From Chlorops oryzae (taxonomy: Eukaryota; Arthropoda; Insecta; Diptera; Chloropidae): DNA of 64,000 bases. Of the stretch, positions 20,061 to 32,522 are shown piece after piece. The notes beneath the pieces were generated by a model. It had not been told where the DNA came from and did no database searches. It worked only from the letters and a program-made list of their open reading frames with translations. Within the stretch, counting starts at the first letter, position 1. Each line of letters begins with the position of its first letter. The DNA lies in assembly GCA_020466095.1 (NCBI GenBank), contig CM035806.1, positions 69,889,077 through 69,953,076 of the forward strand. Reading direction: 5' to 3'. Both the position numbers and the translations under genes were made by a program.

Positions 20061-22524
20061 ATGATTAACTCTATGTCGAGTTTCGACACTGACAATGATC
20101 ATATGACGCTCCTTTTAAAACTCATACGAAATCATAGGCCTGGATTTCAAGTATGCTATTTTAATGCCCGCAGTCTTAGCTCTGTAAAGCTAGACTACTT
20201 TAACTACGCTTTTAGTGAACTAAATGTGGATATTATTGGTGTCACAGAGACATGGTTTAAAACTGAATATCCCGATGAATATTATGCCCTCTGCAACTAT
20301 AATCTTTTAAGATGTGATCGTAGGACCGGGGGACGAGGGGGTGGAATCGCTATCTACAGTAGAAAAAATCTTCAACACAGAGTAATTTGTATCTCTGAAG
20401 TCACGGATCCTGTTGAGTTTATGTTCACTGAATTCGGGGACTGTAATAACAAAATGCTCGTGGTATGTGTGTATAATCCACACAAGTCTTGTGATTTATC
20501 TAAGCTTTTTGACAACTTGCACAACTACAATTTGGAATATGAGCATATCGTTATGTTTGGTGACTTTAATATTGACCTTTTGACACCTGACACACAATCG
20601 GAGGGATTGTTGAACCAGATCAGTAGTACGGGTATTAGCATCATAAATAAGTATGCCACGCGGTTCGCTCCTAACAATAGACCGAGCCTTTTAGACCTGT
20701 TATGTGTCTGCAATTTGAACGGTGTCCTTAATCAGGACCAAATATCCCTACCTGGTATTTCCGACCATGACATGCTAATTCTGACCTATGACATTGACTT
20801 TAGTAATAACGCAGTTGACTTGACTTTTACTTTCAGAAATTACAAAAGTATTAGTACTGACCTTTTGTTTTTGAATGCTAGCTGCTTAGACTGGAATGAC
20901 TGTTGGTACTATGTCAATGTTAATGACAAACTTAATTGTTTAACCTCCAAGATTTACTATCTTTTTAATACGTATGTACCAGTGGTAAAAAGGAAAAGTC
21001 GGAGTTCAAAACAGCCTTGGTTCACTGTGGAAGTTAGGACTGCAATTCATACTAGATTCAGACATTACGTGCACTGGAAAAGATATCCGACGGCTCAAAA
21101 TTGGGAGCTGTTTCGAATAGCTAGAAATCACGCTACAAATATTACCCGTAGTTCGAAGTTACGCTTCTTTCGTAGTAAGCTTAACGTTGATTTACCATCG
21201 AAAACTTTGTGGCGTAATCTAAAAACGATTGGTGCAAGCACCAAGTCTGAAACAAGTTGTGATATTGATATAAATGTAATGAATGACCATTATGCATCTA
21301 CATTCAGCAATGCCCGTGTTAGACCCCTGTCTTTAACGAATGTTCAAATGGCGGAAACTGGCGGTCACAGATTTGCCTTTCACTGTCTCACTGAAAATGA
21401 TGTTTTAAAAGGTATAGCTACTATCAAATCGGATGCTATAGGATTAGATAATGTAAGTCCTAGATTTATAAAATTAATATTACCCTTTATAATATCGCCT
21501 TTAACCCATATACTAAATTGCTGTATTACTACTTCAACTTTCCCAGAAAGCTGGAAAATTGCCAAGATCATCCCAGTTGCAAAAAATAACACCCCTAACT
21601 CACTAAATGATTATCGACCAATCAGTATTTTATCTTGGTTTTCGAAAGTCCTAGAGAAGTGTTTATCGTATCAAATACTTAGTTATCTCGAAGCACACTG
21701 TTTGTTAAATGATAACCAGTCTGGTTTTCGTAAGCACCACAGCTGCACTACAGCCATGCTTAAAGTTCTCGAGGATATAAGAAAAGCATATGACCGTAGT
21801 GAAATCACTATTCTAGCGTTACTCGACTTCTCGAAAGCTTTCGACAAAGTCGATCATAAACTTCTAATTGACAAACTAATGTACTTGTATAACTTTGAAA
21901 ACAGTGCATCAAGTTTAATTAAAAACTATCTATCGGATAGGTTTCAAAGAGTATGCATAAATGGAAAGGTTTCCTGTTTAAAGCCAGTCTTGTCTGGTGT
22001 TCCACAGGGATCTATACTTGGACCCATTTTGTTTGTCATGTTCATTAATGACATAATTGCTTGCTGCAAAAATGTGTCTGTTCATCTTTATGCGGATGAT
22101 GCTCAAATCTACACTTCACGTTAAGTATGACAGAGTTGCTAGTAGCTTGGGCTTTAAAATTAATTCTAGGTTGACGTGTGTGGACCATATCAATGGTTCA
22201 ATCGGCAAATCATATTTCCTCTTGCGAAAATTGTGGAAATCCGCTGCTTTTATACCACAGGATACCAAAATGTTGTTGATAAGAACTCTTGTTATGCCCG
22301 TACTAACGTACGGAGTTATTTTATACCCGGCCATGGATGCAGCTTCTACAGATAAATTGCAATTGCTTCTCAACAATTCAGCGAGATATATCTTCAATAA
22401 AAGAAGATACGACCACATCTCTCAATTCACAACCCAAATTTTACATCGTAGCATTCAGTCGCATGTTAAAATCAAAAACCTTATGTTTCTACACAAGCTA
22501 ATTCATGGTAAAGGACCCCAATAA
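20061..22524 (+). pseudogene. LINE ORF2: AP endonuclease plus reverse transcriptase
   Basis: 687 codons from ATG 20061. The endonuclease has FNARSLSSVKLDYF, DIIGVTETWF, FGDFNIDLL and the catalytic SDHD near residue 235. The RT has LNDYRPISILSWFSKVLEK, LLDFSKAFDKVDHKLL, SGVPQGSILGP and YADD near the end. The frame stops at 22122-22124 directly after YADDAQIYTSR. A shifted frame then continues with LGFKINSRLTCVDHI and the C-terminal domain to 22524. About 60 residues between the two are absent, so there is a deletion of roughly 200 bp near 22120. The element could not retrotranspose itself. Confidence 0.88.
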
Positions 22525-23329
22525 TTACGTCGAAATCTAGTTTTTGCCCATTCGTTACGGACATCCAATTTGACTGTTCCACATTACAATTACTTATCAA
22601 CGTCCCGTATGTTTTTTGTCAGTGTCGTTAGACTTTGGAATTCACTACCTAATAGTACAAAATCCATCGTTAATCTTAGGCGCTTTGAGTTGGCATTATT
22701 TTCTATATATACTTAAAAACTTGAATTTACTTTATTTACTCTGCACTTTAGTATTTCTTGCTTTCATTATCTTAGCTTTAAGTAATTCGAGATTAATAAT
22801 AATAATAAGCTTCGTCTTTTCCATTATTTCTTTGGTAGACTCGTACTAGAATAAGGAAAATGAAACAACATGTATCTGAATTTAAAATGTACTGTAAAAG
22901 ACCTAGTCTTAATTAATGTACAAACGAAGAAAGAATAAATTGAATTGAATTGAATTGAATTGAAAATCCTGACGTGCTGGAGTTTTTTAGACAACGGATT
23001 CGGATTCAGCGACCCCAAAAACATATGGTAAACATGATCTGAGCCCAGAACTCGGAAAAGAAAAATGTTATCAAGTTTTTGAGGTTATGTCGTAACCCTG
23101 ACATTCTGGAGTTTTTTAGACCTCGGATTCGGATTCAGCGACCCCGCAAACATATAGTAAACATGGTCTGACCCCCGGACTCGAATATAATTTTGTATGA
23201 GGTTTTTTGAGGTTATGTCAGAACCCTGACGTGCTGGGGTTTTTTGGACCTCGGATTCGGATTCAGCGACCCCGAAAACATATAGTAAACATGGTCTGAC
23301 CTCCAGACCCGAAAAAATATTTTTTTTGT

Positions 23330-24506
23330 GTGGCTGTGTTATTAAATGTGTTACAACATGGTTACCTGGCATCAAGATCGGGTGTTGTGCTTCTACTGGC
23401 AGGTAAAGCGCTTCGTCCAATCGAACTTGAAGCCGCAACAAGTTTTCTTCGTCAATGTACGGCATCAGCTTTCGAATCAGGCTACTTTTTGGCAATGGCA
23501 TAGATGACCTTAGCATTTTAGTTTCATTGTGGAAAACCTCTTCTTGGACTATCTTGCATATGACCTTTTCAGCGCTTGCGATTTCTGTTGCAGTCAAGTT
23601 TAGAGGCGTCTGACCACTCATGTAGCTCGGCTTGGCTCACGTTAAGAATCTCGGCTATGCGATGTCCCACAAAGGCTTTATACCTTCGGCTAGGCATTTT
23701 GACCCAATACAGGACATTATGAGAATCACTGCAATAAACAGTTTTTTCGATCAAAAAATCATGTCCCTCCAGTATGGCTGTGCAAGTCGAACTCCCAAAA
23801 CGGCAGCTTATAGTTCTAACCGCGGAATAGACACCATCTTTTTGCGTGCCAGCCGTGTTCTACCGTCAACAAAAGCGATCTCGCTTCGTTCTGACTTTTC
23901 AATGCGAAATTAGGCGACCGCTGCAAATGCTACCTGGCTTGCATCCACAAACACGTGCAGTTCCAGTCTTCTATGCTCTTCCTCCATCAATGAGTAACAT
24001 CTGTTTATTCTGAACTGCTTCACCTGAACAAATTCGTTCCACCAATCGATCCATTGTCTGCCCAAGTCTTCAGGAATGGTCTCGTCCCAACCAATGTTGA
24101 GTTTCCATGTCTCCTGGAGAAGGACCTTAGAAAACAAAACAAAATCTGCAAAAAAGCCATAAGGATCGAAAATTGACATAATTATTGACAAAAGCTTCCT
24201 TTTCGTAGGCAATTGCTCGCCCTTCAATACCGAGTCGGGTACTCTATGAAATTTTGTGCGAAATTCAAATACATCATCGGCAGAATTCCATACTATACCA
24301 AGTATCTTTTCGCTAGTTGACTGGCAATCTATACTGATAACACCCTCGTTTTTGCGCTCGGTTTTGTTTAATGCATTGGCAACCGTTTTACTGTTAGACA
24401 CAAAGTTCCGCAACTCAAATCCCGCGTTAGCATGTAACATACTTGGGTGATATCTGGCAAATCTCGATACCATCTTTTTCGGAACCAAAATTGGCAACGA
24501 GGTCAT
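23330..24506 (-). pseudogene. BEL-1 RNase H and linker region
   Basis: Minus-strand pieces in order: the post-YVDD region with SIFDPYGFFADFVLFSK and WKLNIGWDETIPEDLGRQW, the RNase H start LELHVFVDASQVAFAAV (ends in a stop at 23910), RNase H core pieces VYCSDSHNVLYWV and HRIAEILNVSQ, and then NLLRLQVRLDEALYLPVEA before the integrase finger. Stops and frameshifts separate them. Sequence order is that of BEL/Pao Pol. The 128-bp repeat cluster starts at about 23330. Confidence 0.82.
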
Positions 24507-25284
24507 CGACGTAATGCTTATTTATTATGACCTCGGCTTCTCGTGGATATTGTCTCTGGAATTCGTGAGCGTTAGTGTTTTTGACGAACTCAGCACAGCA
24601 CGGTGAACACGATGCACCAAATATCATAGACGTCATTAGACAATGTGATGGAAGCGCGTCATCTCCATTTACTTTCCATAAAAATCTCTGTGCATGCTGG
24701 TCTTCAGAATTCATCTTAACATGTGAGAACATCTCTCTTATATCCGCGGCGATTCCTATGTTCCCTTCATGAAATTTAAACAAAATATAGAACAGAGACT
24801 GTACCTGTTCTGGTCCTCTCGACAACTTCGAGTTTAATGATACACCATGCGCCACAGCTGCGGCATCGAAAACTATTCTAAATTTGCTTGGTTTGTTCAT
24901 GTTTCTAACAGCAAAGTGTGGCAAGTACCACACGGGTGATTGGCAATTAGTGATTTCCCTGAAGTCTAACTCTCTGGCATAGCCTTTCGCAAAATACTTA
25001 TTCATCTCCTCACGATACCTCTGTTCGAATCCTTTATCCTTTTTGATTTTTACCTCTAAGCTTTTATATCTCTTTTGAGCCATTGTAAAGCTGTCTGGCA
25101 GCTCGGGTGGGCAATCTTTCCACAATAAGCCTGTTTCGAACTTTTTCCCAATACGTTTAGTTTTGGCTATTAATATTTTTCGCGCATTCTTATTTTCGTC
25201 TGACTCAAGCAATACGTTGTTATTAATTCCAAAATTCTCTGTATTGAAGTATCGATTGACTAAATCATTCAACTCATAAAATAA
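24427..25284 (-). pseudogene. BEL-1 reverse transcriptase
   Basis: 281-codon open piece with the BEL/Pao landmarks FPDSFTMAQKRYKSLE-type spacing, YLPHFAVRNMNKPSKFRIVFDAAA, GIAADIREMFSHVKM, LMTSMIFGASCSPCCAEF and the catalytic KHYVDDLV. It leaves frame just after YVDD, where the downstream part continues in another frame (24506). At its upstream end a frameshift near 25285 separates it from the protease. Confidence 0.88.
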
Positions 25285-25615
25285 CTGGCTGACAAGTAGG
25301 ATTAACTGACCCGTAGGCTATCCAACCTATTTCAGTTTCAATAGCGATTGTTTCGGCACCATTGCCTTTTATTATCCTTTTTGGAACGCCTACTTGGAAA
25401 TTGTCTAAAATCAATAACAAAACAATTTTCAAAGCAAATCTTCGACCTACATTCCTACCTTGAATTTCTAAACTCACTACAGTAAAGCATTCTGTTGTAA
25501 CTTTCTCGCCATACCACTTCAAAGACAATTGTTTCGATCGTCCTTTCGAACCCAACAGCTCAGCGCAATTTTCCTCCAACAAAGAAATGGAAGAGCCATC
25601 ATCAATCATGGCATA
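25274..25615 (-). pseudogene. BEL-1 aspartic protease, downstream part
   Basis: Contains VYAMIDDGSSISLLEE, the BEL protease active-site block, and TEIGWIAYGSVNP. The Tc1 element cut the gene right before this block. The upstream part, ending FGPNGHLEV, is at 44032-44203. The TA duplication joins the two in the same frame. Confidence 0.85.
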
Positions 25616-25851
25616 TACAGTATGCAAAACTCGTATTCATACACCTCAAAATTTCAGTGAAAAACTGATTTTTACTGCCATAAAAATAGAATTTTGGATG
25701 AAAACTCATAAAAAGCATTACTTTAATGCAAATCAAGCAGAAAAACAAACAAAAGATATTATAGTTTTCAAAATATAAGCAAATTTGTTATTTTGGCACG
25801 CAAAATTCGTATTCATACATCTGTTTAGTTTCTATTTTTAACAGCTTTTTA

Positions 25852-26892
25852 TTAAGAATTAATATTATAATATAAATATAAATATATAAAACGAGGATGT
25901 TTTATAACGGCGTTCAAACGTTTTTTCATTGATTTCACCAATTTTTTTGTCAAAGTTGGGGATATTTTTTGCCATTCCCATTGTAAAATGCGTTTCAGAT
26001 CAGTAGCATCTCTAATTGTATGCTTTCGAACTCTTTTTTTCAAAATCGACCATAGATTCTCAATAGGATTGATATCGGGACTCTGCGGTGGTGTTTTCAA
26101 ATAATATGGGCAGTTATAAAGGATCCATAAACGTGTATCGAAAGCTGTGTGCTTGGGGTCGTTATCCTGTTGAAACATATATCGCCCTGTCAGCCCCAAA
26201 TTTTGTGCACTGGGACCCAAATTGGTTTTTAAAACATCAATGTACTTTCTTGTGTTCATTATGCCAGGGATATGAGCCAGCTTTCCCACGCCTGCAGCAG
26301 CGAAACAGCCCCAAATCATGACGGAGCCCCCGCCGTGTTTAACTGTTGGCAAAAGGTTCTTGAAATTTAGCCTCTTATTTTTTTCTCGCCATATTTTAGT
26401 GATTCCATCGGACACTTTTATGTTGAATTTACATTCATCGGAAAATATAATACGTTTCCAGAACTGCAAACCCATTTTAATATAATTTTTGGAAAATTGT
26501 ACTCTTTTGACGCGGTTAATTCGACTTATAAAAGGCTTTCGTGCCGCAATTCTGCTTTGAAACTTGAGTTTTCTGAGATAATTTCTTACAGTTTGGGCTG
26601 TTACTGATATTCCGTATTAGCTTTCCACTAAATATGGTGCTGAACTTGTTGGATCTTTCCGAATTTGCCTTATTAAGAAGGACTGATGTCTACGAGTAAG
26701 TTTTTGTCTGGGTCCATTACGTTTTTTCTTCTGCACGTATCCTTGACTTTGAAACATTTTGACAATGTACTGAACCGTAGAATGGGTTCTATTTATTATT
26801 TTTGCTATTTCACGCAGTGACTTGCCTTCTTTGTGCAGTTTAAGTACGAGTTCGCAAATTTCATTTCCAACTTCTGTTCCTTTACGTCCCAT
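25852..26892 (-). pseudogene. Tc1-like transposase with a single nonsense codon
   Basis: 346 codons from MGRKGTEVGNE in one frame, broken by one TAA at 26616-26614. The N-terminal part has two helix-turn-helix motifs (GKSLREIAKIINRTHSTVQ). The catalytic residues lie in IIFSDECKFN, FQQDNDPKHTAF and SPDINPIENLW, with 34 residues between the second Asp and the Glu. Length and motifs are those of a full Tc1 transposase. Confidence 0.9.
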
Positions 26893-27018
26893 TGCTTCAA
26901 AAAACGAATTGAGTCGAAAATGTCAAGTTATAACTATAGATTAAAATCTGGACAATTGCTAAACAGCTGTTTTTGACACATTAAATAAGTAGATGTTATC
27001 CCAGGACCACATTTGGTT

Positions 27019-28004
27019 AGTAGGGGGGATATGTTCGTTCTGGATGTGCAACTTTTTTTGTATGGAAAATCGGAAAAAGACGCACATTTGAGATCTAGAA
27101 AATTTTTGTTGATTTGTATGAGACGTCGCACATTTGAGATCTAGAAAATTTTTTTCATTTGTATGAGACGTCGCACATTTGAGATCTAGAAAATTTTTGT
27201 TGATTTGTATGAGACGTCGCACATTTGAGATCTAGAAAATTTTTGTTCGTTTGTATGAGACGTCGCACATCTAGAAAATTTTGGTTGGTTTATATGAGAT
27301 GACATACATTTAGGTCTTTGGAAATTTTGGTTGGTTTATATGAGATGACATACATTTAGGTCTTTGGAAATTTAGGAAGTTTGTATGAGGTGACATACAT
27401 TTAGGTCTTTGGAGATTTTTGGAGGTTTATATGAGAAGGTTCGCATTGAGCCTCATTGAAGAGGTGAGGGGGTGAGAAACTGTGCGGTAGGAGAGCATAT
27501 ATAGTTCAATATGTAAACATTGGGATAGAGCTGGAGTTGACTTATCGCTACTGAAGTCATTGAGATGAAGACAAGGCATGATTTTTTAGTCAGAACAAGT
27601 TGAAGCTTGCCTCATTGAATGTTTTGAAAAATTAGTACATATATGTGTGAGTATGGTGTGGGTGAGAAGCTGTGCGGTAGGAGAGCATATATAGTTCAAT
27701 ATGTAAACATTGGGTTAGAGCTGGAGTTGACTTATCGCTACTGAAGTCATTGAGATGAAGATAAGGCATGATTTTTTAGTCAGAACAAGTTGAAGCGTGC
27801 CTCATTGGATGTTTATTCAAAAATTTTTCAAGTTCAAGTTCAGTGCAATCGGGGGGATATTTTTGGGATTGAATGTTTTGAAAAATTAGTACATATATGT
27901 GTGAGTATGGTGTGGGTGAGAAACTGTGTGGAAGTTTGAAGAAAAGTGTGAAGGTATAAAAATAAAACTTGTTCTATTGACACTATCAGTCTTACAAGTG
28001 AAGT
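27019..28004. repeat. Polinton left TIR, 986 bp, built from nested tandem repeats
   Basis: It begins with about four units of a 46-bp repeat (GAGACGTCGCACATTTGAGA, 27120-27270), then three of a related unit (GAGATGACATACATTTAGG, 27294-27430). Next come two copies of a longer unit of about 190 bp (GAGAGCATATATAGTTCAAT at 27491 and 27681). No difference from the right TIR was seen in the stretches compared. Confidence 0.93.
27955..27990 (+). promoter_or_regulatory. TIR promoter: TATA box plus initiator facing inwards (polymerase side)
   Basis: TATAAAAATA starts at 27955 and the arthropod initiator ATCAGTCT puts its A at 27988, 33 bp later. The same sequence in the right TIR faces the other way, so both ends of the element would drive transcription inwards. 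It fits the 5' UTR and intron found in front of the polymerase gene. Confidence 0.6.
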
Positions 28005-28423
28005 GTGCATAAAATCAGATTTTCTCCTTTGACGTTGCCATTCTTTAAAGTGAAATCAAACAGTTCAGTTTAAATTTATCGAAAAATCGATCGTGAGCGT
28101 CGGTTTCGAAAGTAGTGTCGTCTTTAAGTGTATAAAAACCCGTGGACTTATCCAATCCGTATCGTGATCCTCGTATTGATAGAGACTAACGTCCATCATC
28201 AAAGTTTACACTCAAAGACGATCGCAGACAATTCCGCCGTCAAACCCCCAGGTATGTGACCCTTTGCATCCTTTTCTGAAGTGTGCACGTAGCATTTAAT
28301 ATTTTTATTTAATGTAATATATTTTATATGTATATTTATTCCTTTCATTCCTACTGGGAACGTAGGGTTGAATTTAATATATTTTGCTTTTTTGTTTTTA
28401 GAATATAAAAATTGACAATCAAA
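28005..28423 (+). other. Leader of the Polinton polymerase gene, with a 150-bp intron
   Basis: No coding. A donor (CCCCAG|GTATGT, intron from 28252) and acceptor (TTTTTAG, to 28401) define a leader intron. A second TATAAAAA occurs at 28131. The ATG context AATCAAAATG at 28424 is favourable. Confidence 0.55.
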
Positions 28424-31400
28424 ATGAATAAGGCTTGCGAAATTTGTTTAAAGGAGTTTTCTTCGGAAACGGGTATGAAACGCCATAAAAGGGCAATGCA
28501 TTTAAATAACAATTTTTTATGCGAATATTGCGGTGTTATTTTAAAGAATCATTTTACTCTCAAACGACATTATGAGACAACTCATAGTATGGAATTTCCA
28601 AACCAAGACCAAAACGATTCTGATATTCTGTGCGAATATTGCGGTATTAGATTTAAAAACCGTTTTGCTATAAAAAGTCATTATGAGACACTTCATGGTA
28701 CGGAATTTCAAATCCAAGATCAAAACATGTCTGATGAAAACCTTGTCACGAAGAAATGTGAAGCATGTGAAGTAGATGTTATTATAACAGATTGGTCTTA
28801 TCATCTGCGAACCAATCAACATAAAAAGAATAGCATGGTTGACTTTAGTGAAAACCTCAAGAGGATAAATCATGCTTTTAACGAAAAAATGGAAACTCTA
28901 GTTTATGTGAATAAGGATGAAAGTATATTCATTCCAGAACAGTTCTTTGCAGCTGCAAAAACAGAAGTTCTGGACGCATTGAGCAACCTAATTCTAAAGC
29001 ATACATCGATAAAATCTAACATAGAACTATTTTGCGAATATTTGCTAATCAAGCAAAATGAGGAAGAAACAAAAATAATGATAAAATCTTTCTCAACTAA
29101 AATGACTATATTAACGGAGTCATCAGATATAAATGAGGACTTTTCCAAGAAATGCAAAGATATTTTGGAAAAAATGAATGTTTTTCAAGAAAGGGATAGT
29201 GGATGGTCTCTTTTACGAATTGTTCACTTGGAAGTGAACATTAACCAATATAGACCCATGAGAGGATCTGGTCATATAGTGCTTCCATTATGGATTCAGA
29301 AAAAACATGCTTGTATAAATGTTAAAAATAAAGATGAGAACTGCTTCAAATGGGCAGTGATATCGTCTTTTCAAACAGGTCGAAATCTGGAAAAATGCTC
29401 AAATTATAAGCTAAATATAACATTGGATCACATTACTACCCCAGATGGAACTTTGCTTAATTTCTCCAACTTATCATTTCCATTGACATTGAATCAAATT
29501 AAAATTTTTGAGGAGAATAATCCAGAAATAAGTATAAATGTTTTTGGATTGAATGAGGAGAGTAAAGCGATTGTTGGACCGTATTATTTTACTAGAGGAG
29601 AACAACAGAAGCATATAAATCTATTGTTTTTTGAGAAGGAAAACAATCAAACGCATTATATAATATATGGATTAAAAATATTTCAAGGTTGGTAACCCAA
29701 AATATTTATCTTTATTAATTTAATTTTTTACTATTTTTATTATTATTATTATTATTTTTTTTCTTTTAATTTTATTTTTGTAGATTAATCAGCTCTCAAC
29801 TTTCTGCAAATCACAGAATGAAACATCTCTGTCATGGCTGTCTTCAATACACCTTATCCAAGGAACGATTGGAAGCTCATAAATTGGTATGTAATCATGT
29901 CGTAACAAAGCTGCCAGACGAGGACAATAAAATTTTAAAGTTTCGTGCTCAAAAAAAGCAACTAGATGTACCTTTTGTTATTTACGCCGATTTTGAGTGC
30001 ATTTTGGAAAATATAAATATTAAAGATTCGAAGAAAGTTGTAAGCACTAAGCATCATAAGCCAATGGCATTCGCTTATTTTATTAAATCTAAATTTGATG
30101 AAAGTTTGGATAAGTTTAGGATATATACGGGAGAGGATTGTGTTGAAGTGTTTATAAAGAAATTAGTAAATGATTGTAAATTTCTTTATAGCAACTATTT
30201 AAGTGTTTGTAAACCAATGAATTTTCTTACAAAAGAACAAATGAAAAACTTAGCGGAGAGTTCAGTATGTCATATCTGTAATGAAGATCTTATTAATGAT
30301 CGAGTTGCAGATCACTGTCATTTTACTGGAGATTTTCGTGGAGCAGCTCATTCAGAATGTAATTTGAAATATCAGATATCGAAATTTATTCCAGTTTTCT
30401 TTCATAATTTTTCCGCCTACGACTGTCATTTATTTGTAAAAGAACTCACTTCCATTCCCGGAGACATAAGAGTAATTCCACTCAATAAAGAGCTTTACAT
30501 TTCACTATCGAAATACATTCCAATGGGGGATAATCTCAAGAATGAACGCATGGAAATTCGTTTTGTAGATTCCTATAGATTCATGACAGCAAGCTTAGAA
30601 AGCTTAGCTCAAAACTTGCGATCTGAAGATTTTCACGTACTCAGATCAATGTATCCCAACACTGAACAGTTTTCTTTACTTAAAAGAAAGGGTGTCTTTC
30701 CCTATGAATATTTAGATTCAATTGAACGTCTTGAAGAAAATCAACTACCTCCCCGTAAGAAATTTTTCAATATACTAAATAATAGTGAGTGTTCTATTGA
30801 GGACTATAGTCATGCTGTAAATGTATGGAATACATTAAATTGTCAATCATTGAAAGACTACATGATTCTCTATTTAAAAACAGATGTATTTCTCCTAACC
30901 GATATCTTAGAAAATTTTCGAAAAATATGTAAAAGTATCTATGATTTGGATCCTTGTCAATACATAACTATTCCGGGCTTATCTTGGGATGCAATGTTGA
31001 AATCAACAAAAATTTAACTCGAACTATTTACAGATATAAGTATGTATGATTTCGTTAAAAAAGGAATCAGAGGTGGTATTGTCCAATGTTCAAAACGACA
31101 TTCTAAAGCCAACAACAAATATATGCCTGATTTTGATTCCACCAAACCATCTGAATATATTGTATACTTAGATGCGAACAACTTGTATGGTTGGGCAATG
31201 TCTCAGTACCTACCTACTGGAGAATTTGAATGGGTAGAAGACATTGAAAGTTTTAATATATTTGAAATAGATTCAGAAGCTTTATATGGGTATATTTTAG
31301 AAGTAGATTTAGATTATCCCCAAGGAATTCATGATTATCATAATGATTTTCCTTTTTGTGCGGAAAATAAAAAAGTTGGTGGTTCAAGGACATCGAAACT

Positions 31401-32448
31401 AATAACAGACTTAACAGATAAACGAAATTATATCATTCACTATAGAGTTCTACAACAATGTATTAAGAATGGAATGAAACTAATAAAAGTTCATAGAGTT
31501 TTAAAGTTTAAACAGTCACCTTGGTTAAAGAGCTACATTGACTTAAATACTCATCATAGAACGCTCTCTAAGAGTGATTTTGAGAAGAATTTTTTTAAAT
31601 TACTCAACAATTCGGTTTACGGTAAAACTATGGAAAATGTAGATAAAAGGAAAAACATAAAAATTGTGAGTGAATGGGAAAGTAGAGGACGACATTTAGG
31701 TGCTCGTGCTCTTATAGCACATCCAACATTTCGCAGCGTTAAACATTTCAGCGACTCTATGATAGCAATTCAATTAGATCGGGATCATGTTACATATGAT
31801 AAACCGTTATATTTAGGTTTTATAGTACTCGAGTTATCGAAATTTCTAATGTATGATTTCCATTACGACTATATGAAACCCAAATATAATGAAAACCTTT
31901 TACTAAATTATATGGATACGGATTCCTTTATATACACAATAAAGACGGATGACTTTTATTCAGATATATCCAACGATATTGATTTGCGTTTTGATACGTC
32001 CGAATATCCTCCCAAAAATCCATATAATTTACCTTTAAAAAATAAAAAAATATTAGGAATGATGAAAGACGAAGCTAATGGAAAAATAATTAGAGAATTT
32101 GTGGGTCTACGTCCCAAAATGTATTCCTTAGATATAACAGATACGAAAGAAATAAAAAAGTCGAAAGGTGTTAAAAGATGCGTACTCAATAAATTGAGTA
32201 TTAATGATTATAAATTATGTTTATTAGAAGATAAATATTATGTTCGCGATATGTATTTTTTTAAATCAAAATTTCATAAAATTTATACACAATTATTTAC
32301 GAAATTAGTTTTAAGTAACAATGATGATAAGAGATTTGTTAAAGAGGATAAAAAAAATACTTATGCTTGGGGACACTATAAGATTGCTGTAAATGATGAC
32401 GAACCCATGAGTATTGCTAAAGATATTGAATTAATGGAATATATGTAA
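28424..32448 (+). pseudogene. Protein-primed DNA polymerase B (Polinton pPolB) with N-terminal C2H2 zinc fingers
   Basis: It would replicate the element from a terminal protein. Exon 1 (28424-29691) holds three C2H2 fingers (CEICLKEF, CEYCGVIL, CEYCGIRF), a fourth finger-like CEACEVDV...H...H, a coiled middle and the conserved GSGHIVLPLWIQKKHACINV block. A 101-bp intron (29692-29792) keeps the frame. Exon 2 has the exonuclease (VIYADFEC; FFHNFSAYDCHLF), an endonuclease VII-like insert (CHICNEDL...DHCHFTGDFRGAAH) and the polymerase motifs YLDANNLYGWAM, LLNNSVYGKTM and YMDTDSF. A single TAA at 31015-31017 lies between exonuclease and polymerase palm in an otherwise open frame. The gene is therefore inactive unless read through. 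Confidence 0.93.
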
Positions 32449-32522
32449 TGGTTTATAATTATCAGATATTATCAAATTATAAATAAAAGAAACTTTTTAT
32501 GTATTTAAAATTGATATTTTAT

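Larger units (their letters stand above)
19530..22964 (+). mobile_element. CR1/L2-like non-LTR retrotransposon, 5'-truncated and partly deleted
   Basis: Holds the end of ORF1, an ORF2 with AP endonuclease and RT, and a 3' microsatellite tail of about five TTGAA units at 22938-22964. The tail type (short tandem repeat in place of poly-A) and the motif style fit the CR1/L2-like group rather than Jockey; this is a judgement by eye. The 5' boundary is uncertain; 19150-19530 has no recognised gene. Confidence 0.75.
18834..23330. repeat. Inverted clusters of a 128-bp tandem repeat flanking a LINE
   Basis: On the left, units begin CCAAAAAACCCCAGYACGTCAG at 18834, 18962 and (diverged) 19091. On the right, units in reverse orientation contain CTGACGTGCTGG at 22969, 23097 and 23226. 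The period is 128-129 bp on both sides. Each unit also holds GGTCAGACCATGTTTAC and GGGGTCGCTGAATCCGAAT. The layout suggests a transposon with long, repeat-built inverted ends into which the LINE inserted. No target duplication was found and no known family is recognised. Confidence 0.7.

Noticed and set aside
22616..22849. 77-codon plus-strand frame after the LINE ORF2
   Set aside because: It lies in the LINE 3' region, hydrophobic by AT bias, partly overlapping a shifted remnant of the RT C-terminal region.
27019..28004. Possible CRISPR-like array (46-bp units)
   Set aside because: Units are tandem without variable spacers, are mirrored at the other end and belong to Polinton TIRs in a eukaryote.
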